10,028 bases of DNA from Nanobdellota archaeon (GCA_030704765.1 JAUYDD010000030.1:1-10028), one strand, 5' to 3'; shown: positions 1-5,516, counted from the stretch's first letter. The notes: generated by a model not told the origin, from the letters alone. Program-made: numbers and translations.

Positions 1-141
1 CTCATGATTTATCGTGAGGTCGTAGCAAATGTTACAGTTTTCAATTCTCGAGCATCCTAAAAATTTCCGAATAAGAAAAATCGTCTATCAAACTCCATTC
101 TTTAGAATGGAGTAGACGATTTTTCAGGAAATTTTTTTGAT
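1..141 (+). repeat. Structured palindromic element E1 (left end outside window)
   Basis: This is the right-hand part of a repeat found eight times here. Bases 1-55 match the interior and 3' arm of the left stem of E2 and E6, including the inner CCTCATGA/TCGTGAGG hairpin and a GTAGC-AAAT-GTTAC hairpin. GAGCATCCTAAAAA follows. The right stem is unlike the other copies in sequence but folds the same way: AAATTTCC pairs with GGAAATTT, AAAAATCGTCTA with TAGACGATTTTT, and ACTCCATTC with GAATGGAGT. It ends in a T-run and TTGAT at 137-141, fused directly to a protein-coding remnant. Confidence 0.85.
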
Positions 142-321
142 ACTCAATTAAAAGACTTAAGAGGATTATTTTTAGAGGTGTCATCTAAAGCTCATGAATT
201 GGATATGGATTATAGAAGATTGTCAAAATTAGGGATATCTCATCCTGAATCTGAAAAATTAAGAACAAGATTGCAAAGATTAATAGATATTGTTGATGAA
301 GAAATGACTTTGAGAAACTAA
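142..321 (+). pseudogene. 3' remnant of a small helical protein gene, cut by element E1
   Basis: This open frame encodes about 59 residues (TQLKDLRGLFLEV... to ...DEEMTLRN) and ends with TAA at 319-321. It has no ATG at its head. Upstream the frame runs into element E1 and meets a stop at 112-114. The possible internal starts, GTG at 178 and ATG at 205, would give only 47 or 38 residues. The peptide aligns along its length with the C-terminal half of the protein at 396-713: both have a KA/EA-x-x-LD-x-x-Y-x-x-L block, then SHP, then a charged helix with RL-x-x-L. It is therefore the tail of a tandem paralogue whose 5' part was separated by the element or lost. Function is unknown. A short protein from GTG 178 cannot be excluded. 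Confidence 0.7.
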
Positions 322-350
322 AATAAATCATTCTATTCTGATTTATTTTT
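320..350 (+). terminator. Hairpin with T-run after the gene remnant
   Basis: AAAATAAATCA (320-330) pairs perfectly with TGATTTATTTT (339-349) around an 8-base loop and is followed by another T. It begins inside the stop codon of the remnant. A T-rich hairpin here fits an archaeal terminator. Activity is inferred from sequence only. Confidence 0.5.
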
Positions 351-363
351 ACTAGTGCAAATA

Positions 364-373
364 TTTTTAAAAT
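364..373 (+). promoter_or_regulatory. TATA box for the gene at 396
   Basis: TTTTTAAAAT is centred about 27-28 bases before ATG 396, the spacing expected for archaeal leaderless transcription. No Shine-Dalgarno motif precedes the ATG. Confidence 0.6.
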
Positions 374-395
374 AGGATTTACTTATAATAGATGT

Positions 396-713
396 ATGCA
401 TCCAGATTTTAGAAAGTATAAAAATGAAAGAATAGCAGGATTAGAATCTATTTTTATTGATTGGAGCAATTGTCTTGATAATGACTTATTGAAATTTAGA
501 CCTAATGATGTCTGGAAACAATTTGAAGAATCTTTATATGAAAGTATTAGTCTTTATGAAGGTTCTGTAAAAGAAGCTGCTCGTTTAGATGAAGAATATA
601 AATATTTAACAGAAAAAACAGAAAGCCATCCTAATTGTGCAAAAATATTCTCAAGACTTGATTTATTATTAGCTAGATTAAAAGATGAAATAGAAAAGAG
701 GCAATATAATTAG
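396..713 (+). CDS. Small charged helical protein of unknown function (105 aa)
   Basis: I do not recognise this protein. It is 105 residues, rich in Glu, Lys, Leu and Tyr, with no signal peptide, membrane segment or metal-binding cluster, so it is probably cytosolic. Residues from about 40 onward look almost wholly helical and could form a coiled coil or helical hairpin. The ATG is supported by a TATA box about 27 bases upstream. The C-terminal half is clearly similar to the remnant at 142-321, so the two arose by tandem duplication and this is the intact copy. A T-rich stretch (718-732) after the stop could end transcription. Element E2 starts 54 bases downstream. Confidence 0.75.
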   Translation: MHPDFRKYKNERIAGLESIFIDWSNCLDNDLLKFRPNDVWKQFEESLYESISLYEGSVKEAARLDEEYKYLTEKTESHPNCAKIFSRLDLLLARLKDEIEKRQYN

Positions 714-717
714 TTGT

Positions 718-733
718 TGATTTTTATTTTTAA
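718..733 (+). terminator. Oligo-T terminator candidate
   Basis: Two T-runs (TTGATTTTTATTTTTAAG) lie immediately after the stop of the 105-residue gene. Archaeal RNA polymerase commonly terminates at such U-rich tracts without needing a hairpin. Confidence 0.4.
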
Positions 734-767
734 GTAGATAATTATTTCTCAAAACAAAAATCTTTAT

Positions 768-936
768 GTCGAGAATTGAAAACCTCATGATTCATCATGT
801 GGTCGTAGCTAATGTTACAGTTTTCAATTCTCGAGCATCCTAAAAACAAGGGCCAATCAAACCACACTCGCCAGCAGGCGATTTTTTAGCTGTGGCAAAA
901 AACCTTTAGGGTGTGGTGGCCCATTGTTTTTTTGAT
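768..936 (+). repeat. Structured palindromic element E2, with expanded right loop
   Basis: Full copy, left-flanked by TTTAT. Left stem: GAGAATTGAAAAC pairs with GTTTTCAATTCTC and encloses two hairpins. Relative to E6, one inner pair changes from T-G to T-A, but another pair is lost. The linker is GAGCATCCTAAAAA. Right stem: ACAAGGGCC pairs with GGCCCATTGT. The inner ACCACAC/GTGTGGT hairpin has been enlarged by about 35 bases (868-902), which carry CGCC-agca-GGCG and a TTTTTT/AAAAAA pair. It ends in TTTTTTTGAT. It lies downstream of the 105-residue gene in sense orientation, so hairpin plus T-run could act as a terminator. Confidence 0.9.
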
Positions 937-1300
937 TTTAGGGAGATTTTGCCTGTCCATTGTCCAAGGTAAAATCTCTTTATTCATTAATGCCTATAAA
1001 ATCAGCGAGGGTAAATGAGCGTTAGTGAATGATACTTTGCAAAAATTTTCATTAACTTTAAAGAAAAACAATTCTTTAAAAATCTGATAAGCCCCTAATT
1101 TACTAATAATTCTAAATATTTCTCTTTTAAGGACTAAAGGGCATAAGAGAATTTTGCAAAATTACCAAAATTCTCTAATAAGAAGTTTGAAACGCTGAAA
1201 TTTACTATTTTTAAAGGTTGTAAATTTTAGAATATTAATTATTCAAACTTCTCATAAGCAAATTTTCTTTATCCTAAATCAGGAGAAGAGGCATTATTTA
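937..1300. other. Gene-free region dense in inverted repeats; possible structured RNA
   Basis: I see no convincing open reading frame here on either strand. Several inverted repeats follow each other: GGGAGATTTTGCC with GGTAAAATCTC (near 941-980); TTATTCATTAATGC with GCGTTAGTGAATGA, where three of the pairs are G-T; TTTAAAGAA with TTCTTTAAA; GAGAATTTTG with CAAAATTCTC; and GAAGTTTGAA with TTCAAACTTC around an inner AAATTTAC/GTTGTAAATTT pair. The G-T pairs hint at folding as RNA. I found no signature of SRP RNA, RNase P RNA or tRNA. It may be a decayed or larger relative of the neighbouring palindromic elements, or an unrecognised non-coding RNA. Confidence 0.4.
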
Positions 1301-1310
1301 ATTACTCTAA

Positions 1311-2489
1311 TCACAATATTTCGCCGAATCCAATCAATCTCCAGTGGCCTGCAATATTTCTTGCTATGCCTGCTGTATCCCCTATTATAGGCACAACTGG
1401 AATCTTTAATAAAAAATCCACTTCTTTATTTTTCACTTTTGTTATTCTTCCTATTGTTGTTGTTGTATTTATTGATAACATTATTGTTTCACTAAGTTTC
1501 AGATCTTCAGTCTTTATTTTCTCTTGAGTGCCAAGGACTTCTGGAAAAAGATTATATTTCATCTTAAGAGTATTGGAGATATTTGGAAGTGTATTTTTCA
1601 AAGCAGCTACGCATCCAGATAAGGAATCAGTTTTAGTCAGGATATTATCAAGCTCTGTTTCAAATGCTAAGCTTCCCCCTGGAGTTGCTTCTTTAATTGG
1701 ATGAGTTCCCCTATAAATAGATGTTATTTTTGTTACGACTGTTTTATAGATTATCTGGTTCTGTTGTTTTTCTATTATACCTGGTTTTATTTCTATCTCA
1801 TCTCCGAGTTTCAATCTACCTTTTTTTAATATTCCAGCAATAACTCCCCCGCGCATATCTGATATTTTTGTTCCTGGTTTATTTATATCAAAACTTCTTG
1901 CTATCAAGAACTCAGGATTGGATTTTAAGTCCCTTTCAGGAACCTCTAAATCAAAAATCATTTCTTTTAGTTTGTCTATGTTAATATCTTGTTGCGCTGA
2001 AACAGGAAGGATTGGAGCATTTTCTGCAATTGTCCCTTTTACAAACTCTTTGATATTCCTGTAGTTTTCCAATGCTTTTTCCTTTGGAACTAAATCTATT
2101 TTATTTTGCACAATTATTATTTTATTAATTTTTTTTGCTTGCAATGCTACTAAATGTTCTTTTGTCTGAGGTTTTATTCCTTCGTTAGCTGCAATGACTA
2201 AAATTGCAGCATCAATCAATGCAGCTCCTGAAAGCATTGTAGCCATCAGCATTTCATGCCCTGGACAATCAACAAAACTTACATATCTTTTCTTTTTATC
2301 TTTTTCAATTATTGTATCAGCATAACCAAGTTTTATTGTTATTCCTCTTTTAAGCTCTTCAGAATGTGTGTCTGCAAACTTACCAGTCAGTTTATACAGC
2401 AAAGTTGTTTTTCCATGGTCAATATGGCCAATCATTCCGATATTTAACATCTCTAGTTTTTCAATATCTTGATTGTCTTGGTTTGTCAT
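1311..2489 (-). CDS. eif2g: Archaeal translation initiation factor 2 subunit gamma (GTPase)
   Basis: This is the GTP-binding subunit of aIF2, which carries methionyl initiator tRNA to the small ribosomal subunit. G-domain motifs are in order: GHIDHGKT (21-28), switch 1 with EELKRGITIKLGYAD (44-58), DCPGHE (74-79), NKID (129-132) and SAQ (164-166). The EELKRGIT-x-K-LGYAD string separates aIF2 gamma from EF-1A and SelB. Two beta-barrel domains follow, ending in the typical GHWRLIGFGEIL. At 392 residues it is slightly shorter than usual. The family's zinc knuckle, normally four Cys between LGYAD and the DxPGHE motif, is absent: only about 14 Lys/Asp-rich residues lie there. A TATA box 27 bases upstream supports the ATG. 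The subunit is encoded alone, without alpha or beta nearby. Confidence 0.97.
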   Translation of the reverse strand: MTNQDNQDIEKLEMLNIGMIGHIDHGKTTLLYKLTGKFADTHSEELKRGITIKLGYADTIIEKDKKKRYVSFVDCPGHEMLMATMLSGAALIDAAILVIAANEGIKPQTKEHLVALQAKKINKIIIVQNKIDLVPKEKALENYRNIKEFVKGTIAENAPILPVSAQQDINIDKLKEMIFDLEVPERDLKSNPEFLIARSFDINKPGTKISDMRGGVIAGILKKGRLKLGDEIEIKPGIIEKQQNQIIYKTVVTKITSIYRGTHPIKEATPGGSLAFETELDNILTKTDSLSGCVAALKNTLPNISNTLKMKYNLFPEVLGTQEKIKTEDLKLSETIMLSINTTTTIGRITKVKNKEVDFLLKIPVVPIIGDTAGIARNIAGHWRLIGFGEIL

Positions 2490-2511
2490 AAATAAATTAG
2501 GGTTAAAAGGG

Positions 2512-2520
2512 TTTTTAAAA
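2512..2520 (-). promoter_or_regulatory. TATA box for the aIF2 gamma gene
   Basis: On the minus strand this reads TTTTAAAAA, centred 27 bases before the ATG at 2489, which implies a leaderless transcript. The core is nearly symmetric and might also serve the rightward surface-protein gene. Confidence 0.6.
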
Positions 2521-2537
2521 CTTGTTTAATTGTTCTG

Positions 2538-2545
2538 TTATAAAA
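2538..2545 (+). promoter_or_regulatory. TATA-like box formerly upstream of the surface-protein gene
   Basis: TTATAAAA sits about 16 bases left of element E3. If E3 (2558-2799) is removed on paper, this box lies about 33 bases from ATG 2816. Today 242 bases of element separate promoter and gene. Assignment is tentative. Confidence 0.35.
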
Positions 2546-2557
2546 TAATTTGTTAAT

Positions 2558-2799
2558 GTCAGAAATTAAACCACATCTTTTAATATGTGGATGTCAGTTT
2601 GTTTTAATTTCTGAGCACAAGAAAATTGTTTTATGCAATTTTCTGTGCAGAAAATTCTTCTGAAGGAATTTTCATGCCATCAAAATTTTTCTGAAAATTT
2701 TGTGGCGCCGAAAACTTCTGAAAGTTTTCGTGCGCATCCAAAAAACAAGTGCCTGCAACAAACCACACCTTTTAAGAGGTGGTGGATTGTTTTTTTGAT
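2558..2799 (+). repeat. Structured palindromic element E3, long form with four extra hairpins
   Basis: Left flank TTAAT. Left stem: AGAAATTAAA/TTTTAATTTCT around CCACAT/ATGTGG. After GAGCA come four additional hairpins: AGAAAATTG/CAATTTTCT (2620-2644), GAAAATTC/GAATTTTC (2650-2673), CAAAATTTT/AAAATTTTG (2681-2702) and CGAAAACTT/AAGTTTTCG (2709-2730). The last three share a TCTGA core in the loop. Then come TCC-AAAAAA, the right stem and TTTTTTTGAT. The right stem's 3' arm is damaged, with GGCACATTGT reduced to GGATTGT. The element runs straight into the signal peptide of the downstream gene. Confidence 0.9.
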
Positions 2800-3997
2800 A
2801 ATCATATTTTTCTTAATGAATATCTATATTGTAAATGCAGGTTCTATTGGAATCAGCCCTGCAAAACATAGCTTATTTTTTGAACCTAATAAAGCATTAG
2901 AATTTAATTTTAAGGTAATAAACTCTAATCCTGATGGAAAATTGGAGATTTATGTTAAAGGAGACCTTTCTAAATATGTAAAAATTGACAAAGATATGGT
3001 AATAGGATTTGGCATCGTCAATGTAAAGATAAATCTTCCAGATGTTATTGATAAGCCTGGAGTGCATAGGATTTTAATTGGAGCTAGAGAAGTTTCTAGC
3101 AATAATCTTTTAGTTACAGGTGTTGGAGGTCTTGCTGCAATACAAGCTCCCATAGATATAATAGTTCCTTATCCAGGGAAATACGCAGAAGCTAGATTCA
3201 TAACATATGATGCAAATAAAGGAGAAAATGTTTCATACGAAGTATCAGTTAATAATCTTGGAACTGATGCGATATTTTTTGATCCATATTTAGAAGTTTA
3301 TAATCAAGGAAAAAATATAACTGACTTCAAGTTTGAACGGATTATATTGAATCCAAAAGAAAGCTATAATAAAAAAGGAAATCTTTCTTATGATTTTAGT
3401 CCAGGATATTATAATTCTAGTTTTTTTATTGACTATGGTGAAAAAATAAGGCTTGACAGTTTCTTTAGAATTGGAGAGCTTTTTGTAAACATAACTGATT
3501 ATTCCTATGAATTTGTTCCAGGTGAAATAAATAATTTTTATATTGAAATAGAGAACCTTTGGAACAATCCAATAAACAAAGCATACGGAGAAATTGTGAT
3601 AACTGACAATGGAGTCATAGTAGCTGGATTCAAACTATCATTTGTCAATCTTTTGCCTTGGCAAAAAGCAAATATCTCCAGTTTTTTTGATGCTAAAAAT
3701 ATTAAAGAAGGAAGATACATAGCTAATATGAATATCTACTATGAAGACAAGATAACAAACAAACTTGTTACAGTTTATTTTAAAGAACCTTCTTTTTATA
3801 ATCTGAAGAACATAGGAATCATTATTGGCGCTGTATTTGCAGCATTATTTTTTATAATAACAATATATATGTTTTTTAAGATAAGAAGATTAGAGAGAGA
3901 TTCTAAAATCAAAAAAACAAGGTGCCACTACACCTTAAAAGGTGTGGTTTGTGGCGGGCACTTGTTTTTTGGATGCTCAGGAACGACCGCACCTTAA
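2633..3997 (+). CDS. C-terminally anchored surface protein with Ig-like beta domains
   Basis: A surface or secreted-then-anchored protein of unknown partner. A hydrophobic signal segment (residues about 50-69, ending VNA before GSIGISP) is followed by roughly 320 residues of beta-rich sequence with Ig-like or NEW3-type texture and Asn-X-Ser/Thr sites. A membrane helix (about 393-418) and a short basic cytoplasmic tail (KIRRLERDSK) complete it. Both ends are altered by repeats. The first ~55 codons, including the only upstream ATG (in the loop of an E3 hairpin), are element sequence, so the true start is uncertain: TTG 2795 and ATG 2816 are alternatives. The last ~27 codons read into E4; without E4 the protein would end ...RDSKIKK. 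It probably forms an operon with the next gene. Confidence 0.7.
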   Translation: MQFSVQKILLKEFSCHQNFSENFVAPKTSESFRAHPKNKCLQQTTPFKRWWIVFLIIIFFLMNIYIVNAGSIGISPAKHSLFFEPNKALEFNFKVINSNPDGKLEIYVKGDLSKYVKIDKDMVIGFGIVNVKINLPDVIDKPGVHRILIGAREVSSNNLLVTGVGGLAAIQAPIDIIVPYPGKYAEARFITYDANKGENVSYEVSVNNLGTDAIFFDPYLEVYNQGKNITDFKFERIILNPKESYNKKGNLSYDFSPGYYNSSFFIDYGEKIRLDSFFRIGELFVNITDYSYEFVPGEINNFYIEIENLWNNPINKAYGEIVITDNGVIVAGFKLSFVNLLPWQKANISSFFDAKNIKEGRYIANMNIYYEDKITNKLVTVYFKEPSFYNLKNIGIIIGAVFAALFFIITIYMFFKIRRLERDSKIKKTRCHYTLKGVVCGGHLFFGCSGTTAP

Positions 3998-4023
3998 AAG
4001 GTGCGGTTTTCAACGTTCCCGAC
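3908..4023 (-). repeat. Structured palindromic element E4, between two genes
   Basis: Read on the minus strand: left flank TTTAT, then GTC, left stem GGAACG/CGTTCC around a perfect ACCGCACC/GGTGCGGT hairpin, GAGCATCC-AAAAAA, right stem ACAAGTGCC/GGCACCTTGT around CACACC/GGTGTA, and TTTTTTTGAT. The left stem shares little sequence with GAGAATTG/CAATTCTC of E2 and E6 yet is fully paired, which indicates covariation. Deleting these 116 bases makes the upstream gene end at TGA 4033-4035, overlapping ATG 4032 of the next gene. Confidence 0.92.
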
Positions 4024-4031
4024 ATAAAAAA

Positions 4032-4583
4032 ATGAAACCTAAATTTATTTTTAATATTGTGCCTTATGCCCTGATTTTAATCTTGATTATATTATCAGTG
4101 TTAATGATAAATAAGGATTTGTTTATATCAAAAAGTCCTTGTATTTTACCTGCACTTAAAAGTGCAGGTTTGCCATCGGACTTTTTGGGACAGGAAAAAG
4201 ACGGCAAAGCTTTGCTTTGTCCATCACCTAAAGGTAATGGTTTGAAACTTTTTCCTGTAATAAAAAAAGAAAGAATCTATTCTAGTTTCATTATTGGAGA
4301 GAATTATGGATTTGACTTAAATAAGACCGCACTCACTTTTGGCATGGTAAAACCTGGAGGAAGCGCTAACAGGAAACTATTTATTCAAAATAATTATAAT
4401 AAAAAAATCTTAGTTGAGATCAAGTCAAGTGGTGATTTGAATGATTATATTGTAGCTTCTGAAAATGATTTTTATTTAAATCCAAAAGAGACAAAAAACA
4501 TCAGTTTTTCTATATATGCTCCTGATGACATTAAATTAGGAAAATATGAAGGTTATATTATTGTTTATTATGTCGAGAATTGA
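4032..4583 (+). CDS. Small exported/anchored beta-sandwich protein with in-frame repeat insert
   Basis: The 183-residue protein starts with a hydrophobic signal/anchor (about residues 6-26, IVPYALILILIILSVLMI). About 43 residues follow that are encoded by element E5 (near 32-75; ISKSPCILPALKSAG... to ...KLFPV). A C-terminal domain of about 105 residues then has the look of a small Ig/ASH-like beta sandwich (LTFGMVKPGGSA, NPKETKNISFSI, KLGKYEGYIIVYY). Without the insert the join would read DLF-I-IKKERIYSS, still in frame. ATG 4032 is preferred because it precedes the signal segment and, before E4 arrived, overlapped the upstream stop. The longer frame from 3942 begins inside E4. The stop TGA (4581-4583) lies in the left end of E6. 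The ligand is unknown; probably a cell-surface partner of the upstream product. Confidence 0.75.
   Translation: MKPKFIFNIVPYALILILIILSVLMINKDLFISKSPCILPALKSAGLPSDFLGQEKDGKALLCPSPKGNGLKLFPVIKKERIYSSFIIGENYGFDLNKTALTFGMVKPGGSANRKLFIQNNYNKKILVEIKSSGDLNDYIVASENDFYLNPKETKNISFSIYAPDDIKLGKYEGYIIVYYVEN
4127..4258 (-). repeat. Structured palindromic element E5, inserted in frame in a coding gene
   Basis: Read on the minus strand: left stem ACAGGAAAAAG/CTTTTTCCTGT enclosing ACCT/AGGT and CAAAGC/GCTTTG hairpins, TCCCAAAAA linker, right stem AAAAAGTCC/GGACTTTTT around a perfect CCTGCACTT/AAGTGCAGG palindrome (4149-4168), and TTTTTGAT. At 132 bases it is exactly 44 codons. It shares the plan, linker and right end of E1-E4 with different stems. 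It is antisense to the host gene, as E7 is. Confidence 0.9.
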
Positions 4584-4707
4584 AAACCTCATGATTTATC
4601 GTGAGGTCGTAGCAAATGTTACAGTTTTCAATTCTCGAGCATCCTAAAAACAAGTGCCTGCAATAAACCACACCTTTTAAGGTGTGGTGGCACATTGTTT
4701 TTTTGAT
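4572..4707 (+). repeat. Structured palindromic element E6
   Basis: A complete, well-paired copy and a good reference. It is left-flanked by ATTAT. GAGAATTGAAAAC/GTTTTCAATTCTC encloses CCTCATGA/TCGTGAGG and GTAGC/GTTAC hairpins. GAGCATCCTAAAAA follows, then ACAAGTGCC/GGCACATTGT around the ACCACACC/GGTGTGGT palindrome, and TTTTTTTGAT. Its GTCGAGAATTGA start supplies the TGA stop of the preceding gene. It lies between two converging genes and could act as their terminator. Confidence 0.92.
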
Positions 4708-4735
4708 GTCCGAAATGAAAACCTCATGATTTATC
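4708..4735 (+). repeat. Truncated tandem copy of the element (left end only)
   Basis: GTCCGAAATGAAAACC and then CTCATGATTTATC follow directly after the TTGAT end of E6. They match the first ~28 bases of the canonical element and then break off into unrelated AT-rich sequence. The junction shows one copy placed immediately 3' of another copy's TTGAT. Confidence 0.8.
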
Positions 4736-4769
4736 CAAAAATTTATTTTCTTTCCTATAATTTTATGAT

Positions 4770-5462
4770 TTATACAGTTGTTGCTGTAGCTGTAATATAA
4801 CAACTACGATTTCCTGTATACGCATCTGAAGGAATTACAAGCCTTATATCAATTTTTAAACTATCTTTATTTATTTCATATAAGAACCTGTCACATACTA
4901 AAGTACCATCTCCTGTTGTATTGATATTTTGCCAAGAGCCAAAACTTATGTTCTGAGATGGACATGCACCTGCCTCTTTTTCAGTCATATTATAATAGAA
5001 TCCTGGATTTGTTCCCCCTATGAATTGCCCTGCTGTCTTATCACTTTTTATAGCTAGAGATAGATTCGTATTTCCAATATTCTCTAATATGAACCCCCCA
5101 GTTGTAGCAGACCAATTACCATTAATTACATTTCCTAAAGTATCTATTGTGGCATTTGTTCCAGATGTTACACTTCCAATACCAAAATTAACATTACTGG
5201 TAGTAAAGTTAATATTTGCAGATGTCTCAACTGTCAGGTTGATTTCGCCTGTGTCTGTTGGAGCATAGCCTGTGAGCTTTTGAGATATAGGAAAAAGATA
5301 ACAAAGCAAAGTAATGCCCTCTTTTTCCTGTCCTAAAAAGTCCAATGGCAAACCCGCACTTTTAAGTGCAGGTAAAATACAGGGACTTTTTGATATAGAA
5401 ATAAAAGAAAAAATTATTATAACAATTGATAAAAAAAACATAATATACTCTTTTTTTCCCAT
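4770..5462 (-). CDS. Small exported protein with in-frame repeat insert
   Basis: A 230-residue secreted protein. It has an N-terminal signal/anchor (about residues 4-22; Lys-rich start, then IMFFLSIVIIIFSF), then 36 residues encoded by element E7 (from about residue 24, SKSPCILPALKSAGLP...). The mature part starts near TGYAPTDTG and contains beta-rich, Asn-rich sequence with many N-glycosylation-type sites, ending in an Ig-like strand (GNRSCYITATATTV). Removing the insert gives IFSFIS-I-SQKLTGYAPTDTG, a natural-looking signal peptide and mature start. It contains no known catalytic motif and may be a cell-surface component. A TATA box 26 bases upstream supports the ATG. It is divergent from the large surface gene at 5538, with only 75 bases between start codons. 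Confidence 0.75.
   Translation of the reverse strand: MGKKEYIMFFLSIVIIIFSFISISKSPCILPALKSAGLPLDFLGQEKEGITLLCYLFPISQKLTGYAPTDTGEINLTVETSANINFTTSNVNFGIGSVTSGTNATIDTLGNVINGNWSATTGGFILENIGNTNLSLAIKSDKTAGQFIGGTNPGFYYNMTEKEAGACPSQNISFGSWQNINTTGDGTLVCDRFLYEINKDSLKIDIRLVIPSDAYTGNRSCYITATATTV
5287..5394 (+). repeat. Structured palindromic element E7, inserted in frame in a coding gene
   Basis: A shorter relative of E5 on the opposite strand. Left stem ATAGGAAAAAG/CTTTTTCCTGT (one T-G pair), TCCTAAAAA linker, right stem AAAAAGTCC/GGACTTTTT around CCCGCACTT/AAGTGCAGG (one mismatch), and TTTTTGAT. At 108 bases it is exactly 36 codons. Its TCCTAAAAA linker is identical to that of the E1/E2/E6 type and ties the coding and intergenic forms together. 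It is antisense to the host gene. Confidence 0.9.
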
Positions 5463-5483
5463 AAACTTTAATATACTATTTAA

Positions 5484-5492
5484 CTTATAAAT
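5484..5492 (-). promoter_or_regulatory. TATA box for the small exported-protein gene
   Basis: On the minus strand this reads ATTTATAAG, centred 26 bases before the ATG at 5462, consistent with leaderless transcription. Confidence 0.6.
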
Positions 5493-5507
5493 CTTCTCAA
5501 TAAAAAG

Positions 5508-5516
5508 CTATAAAAA
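5508..5516 (+). promoter_or_regulatory. TATA box for the large surface-protein gene
   Basis: CTATAAAAA is centred 26 bases before ATG 5538. With the box at 5484-5492 it forms a compact divergent promoter pair. Confidence 0.65.

Noticed and set aside
937..1300. SRP RNA, RNase P RNA or tRNA in the gene-free region
   Set aside because: I could not find the conserved cores of these RNAs (SRP helix 8, RNase P conserved regions, tRNA T-loop).
2256..2447. Small plus-strand frame inside aIF2 gamma
   Set aside because: Shadow of the strongly conserved GTPase domain on the other strand. Other plus-strand frames within topA and minus-strand frames within the surface genes were dropped for the same reason.
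3942..4031. Longer start for the small exported protein (codons from 3942)
   Set aside because: These 30 codons are antisense sequence of element E4. The ATG at 4032 directly precedes the signal segment and fits the reconstructed ATGA overlap.
4558..4803. 81-residue minus-strand frame across E6
   Set aside because: It is composed mostly of element sequence and the tail of the neighbouring gene, with no protein-like signal of its own.
4127..5394. Intein or archaeal bulge-helix-bulge intron at E5/E7
   Set aside because: No intein splicing motifs or nuclease are present and the inserts are only 36-44 codons. No clear bulge-helix-bulge at the boundaries was seen. In-frame length argues that they are simply translated.
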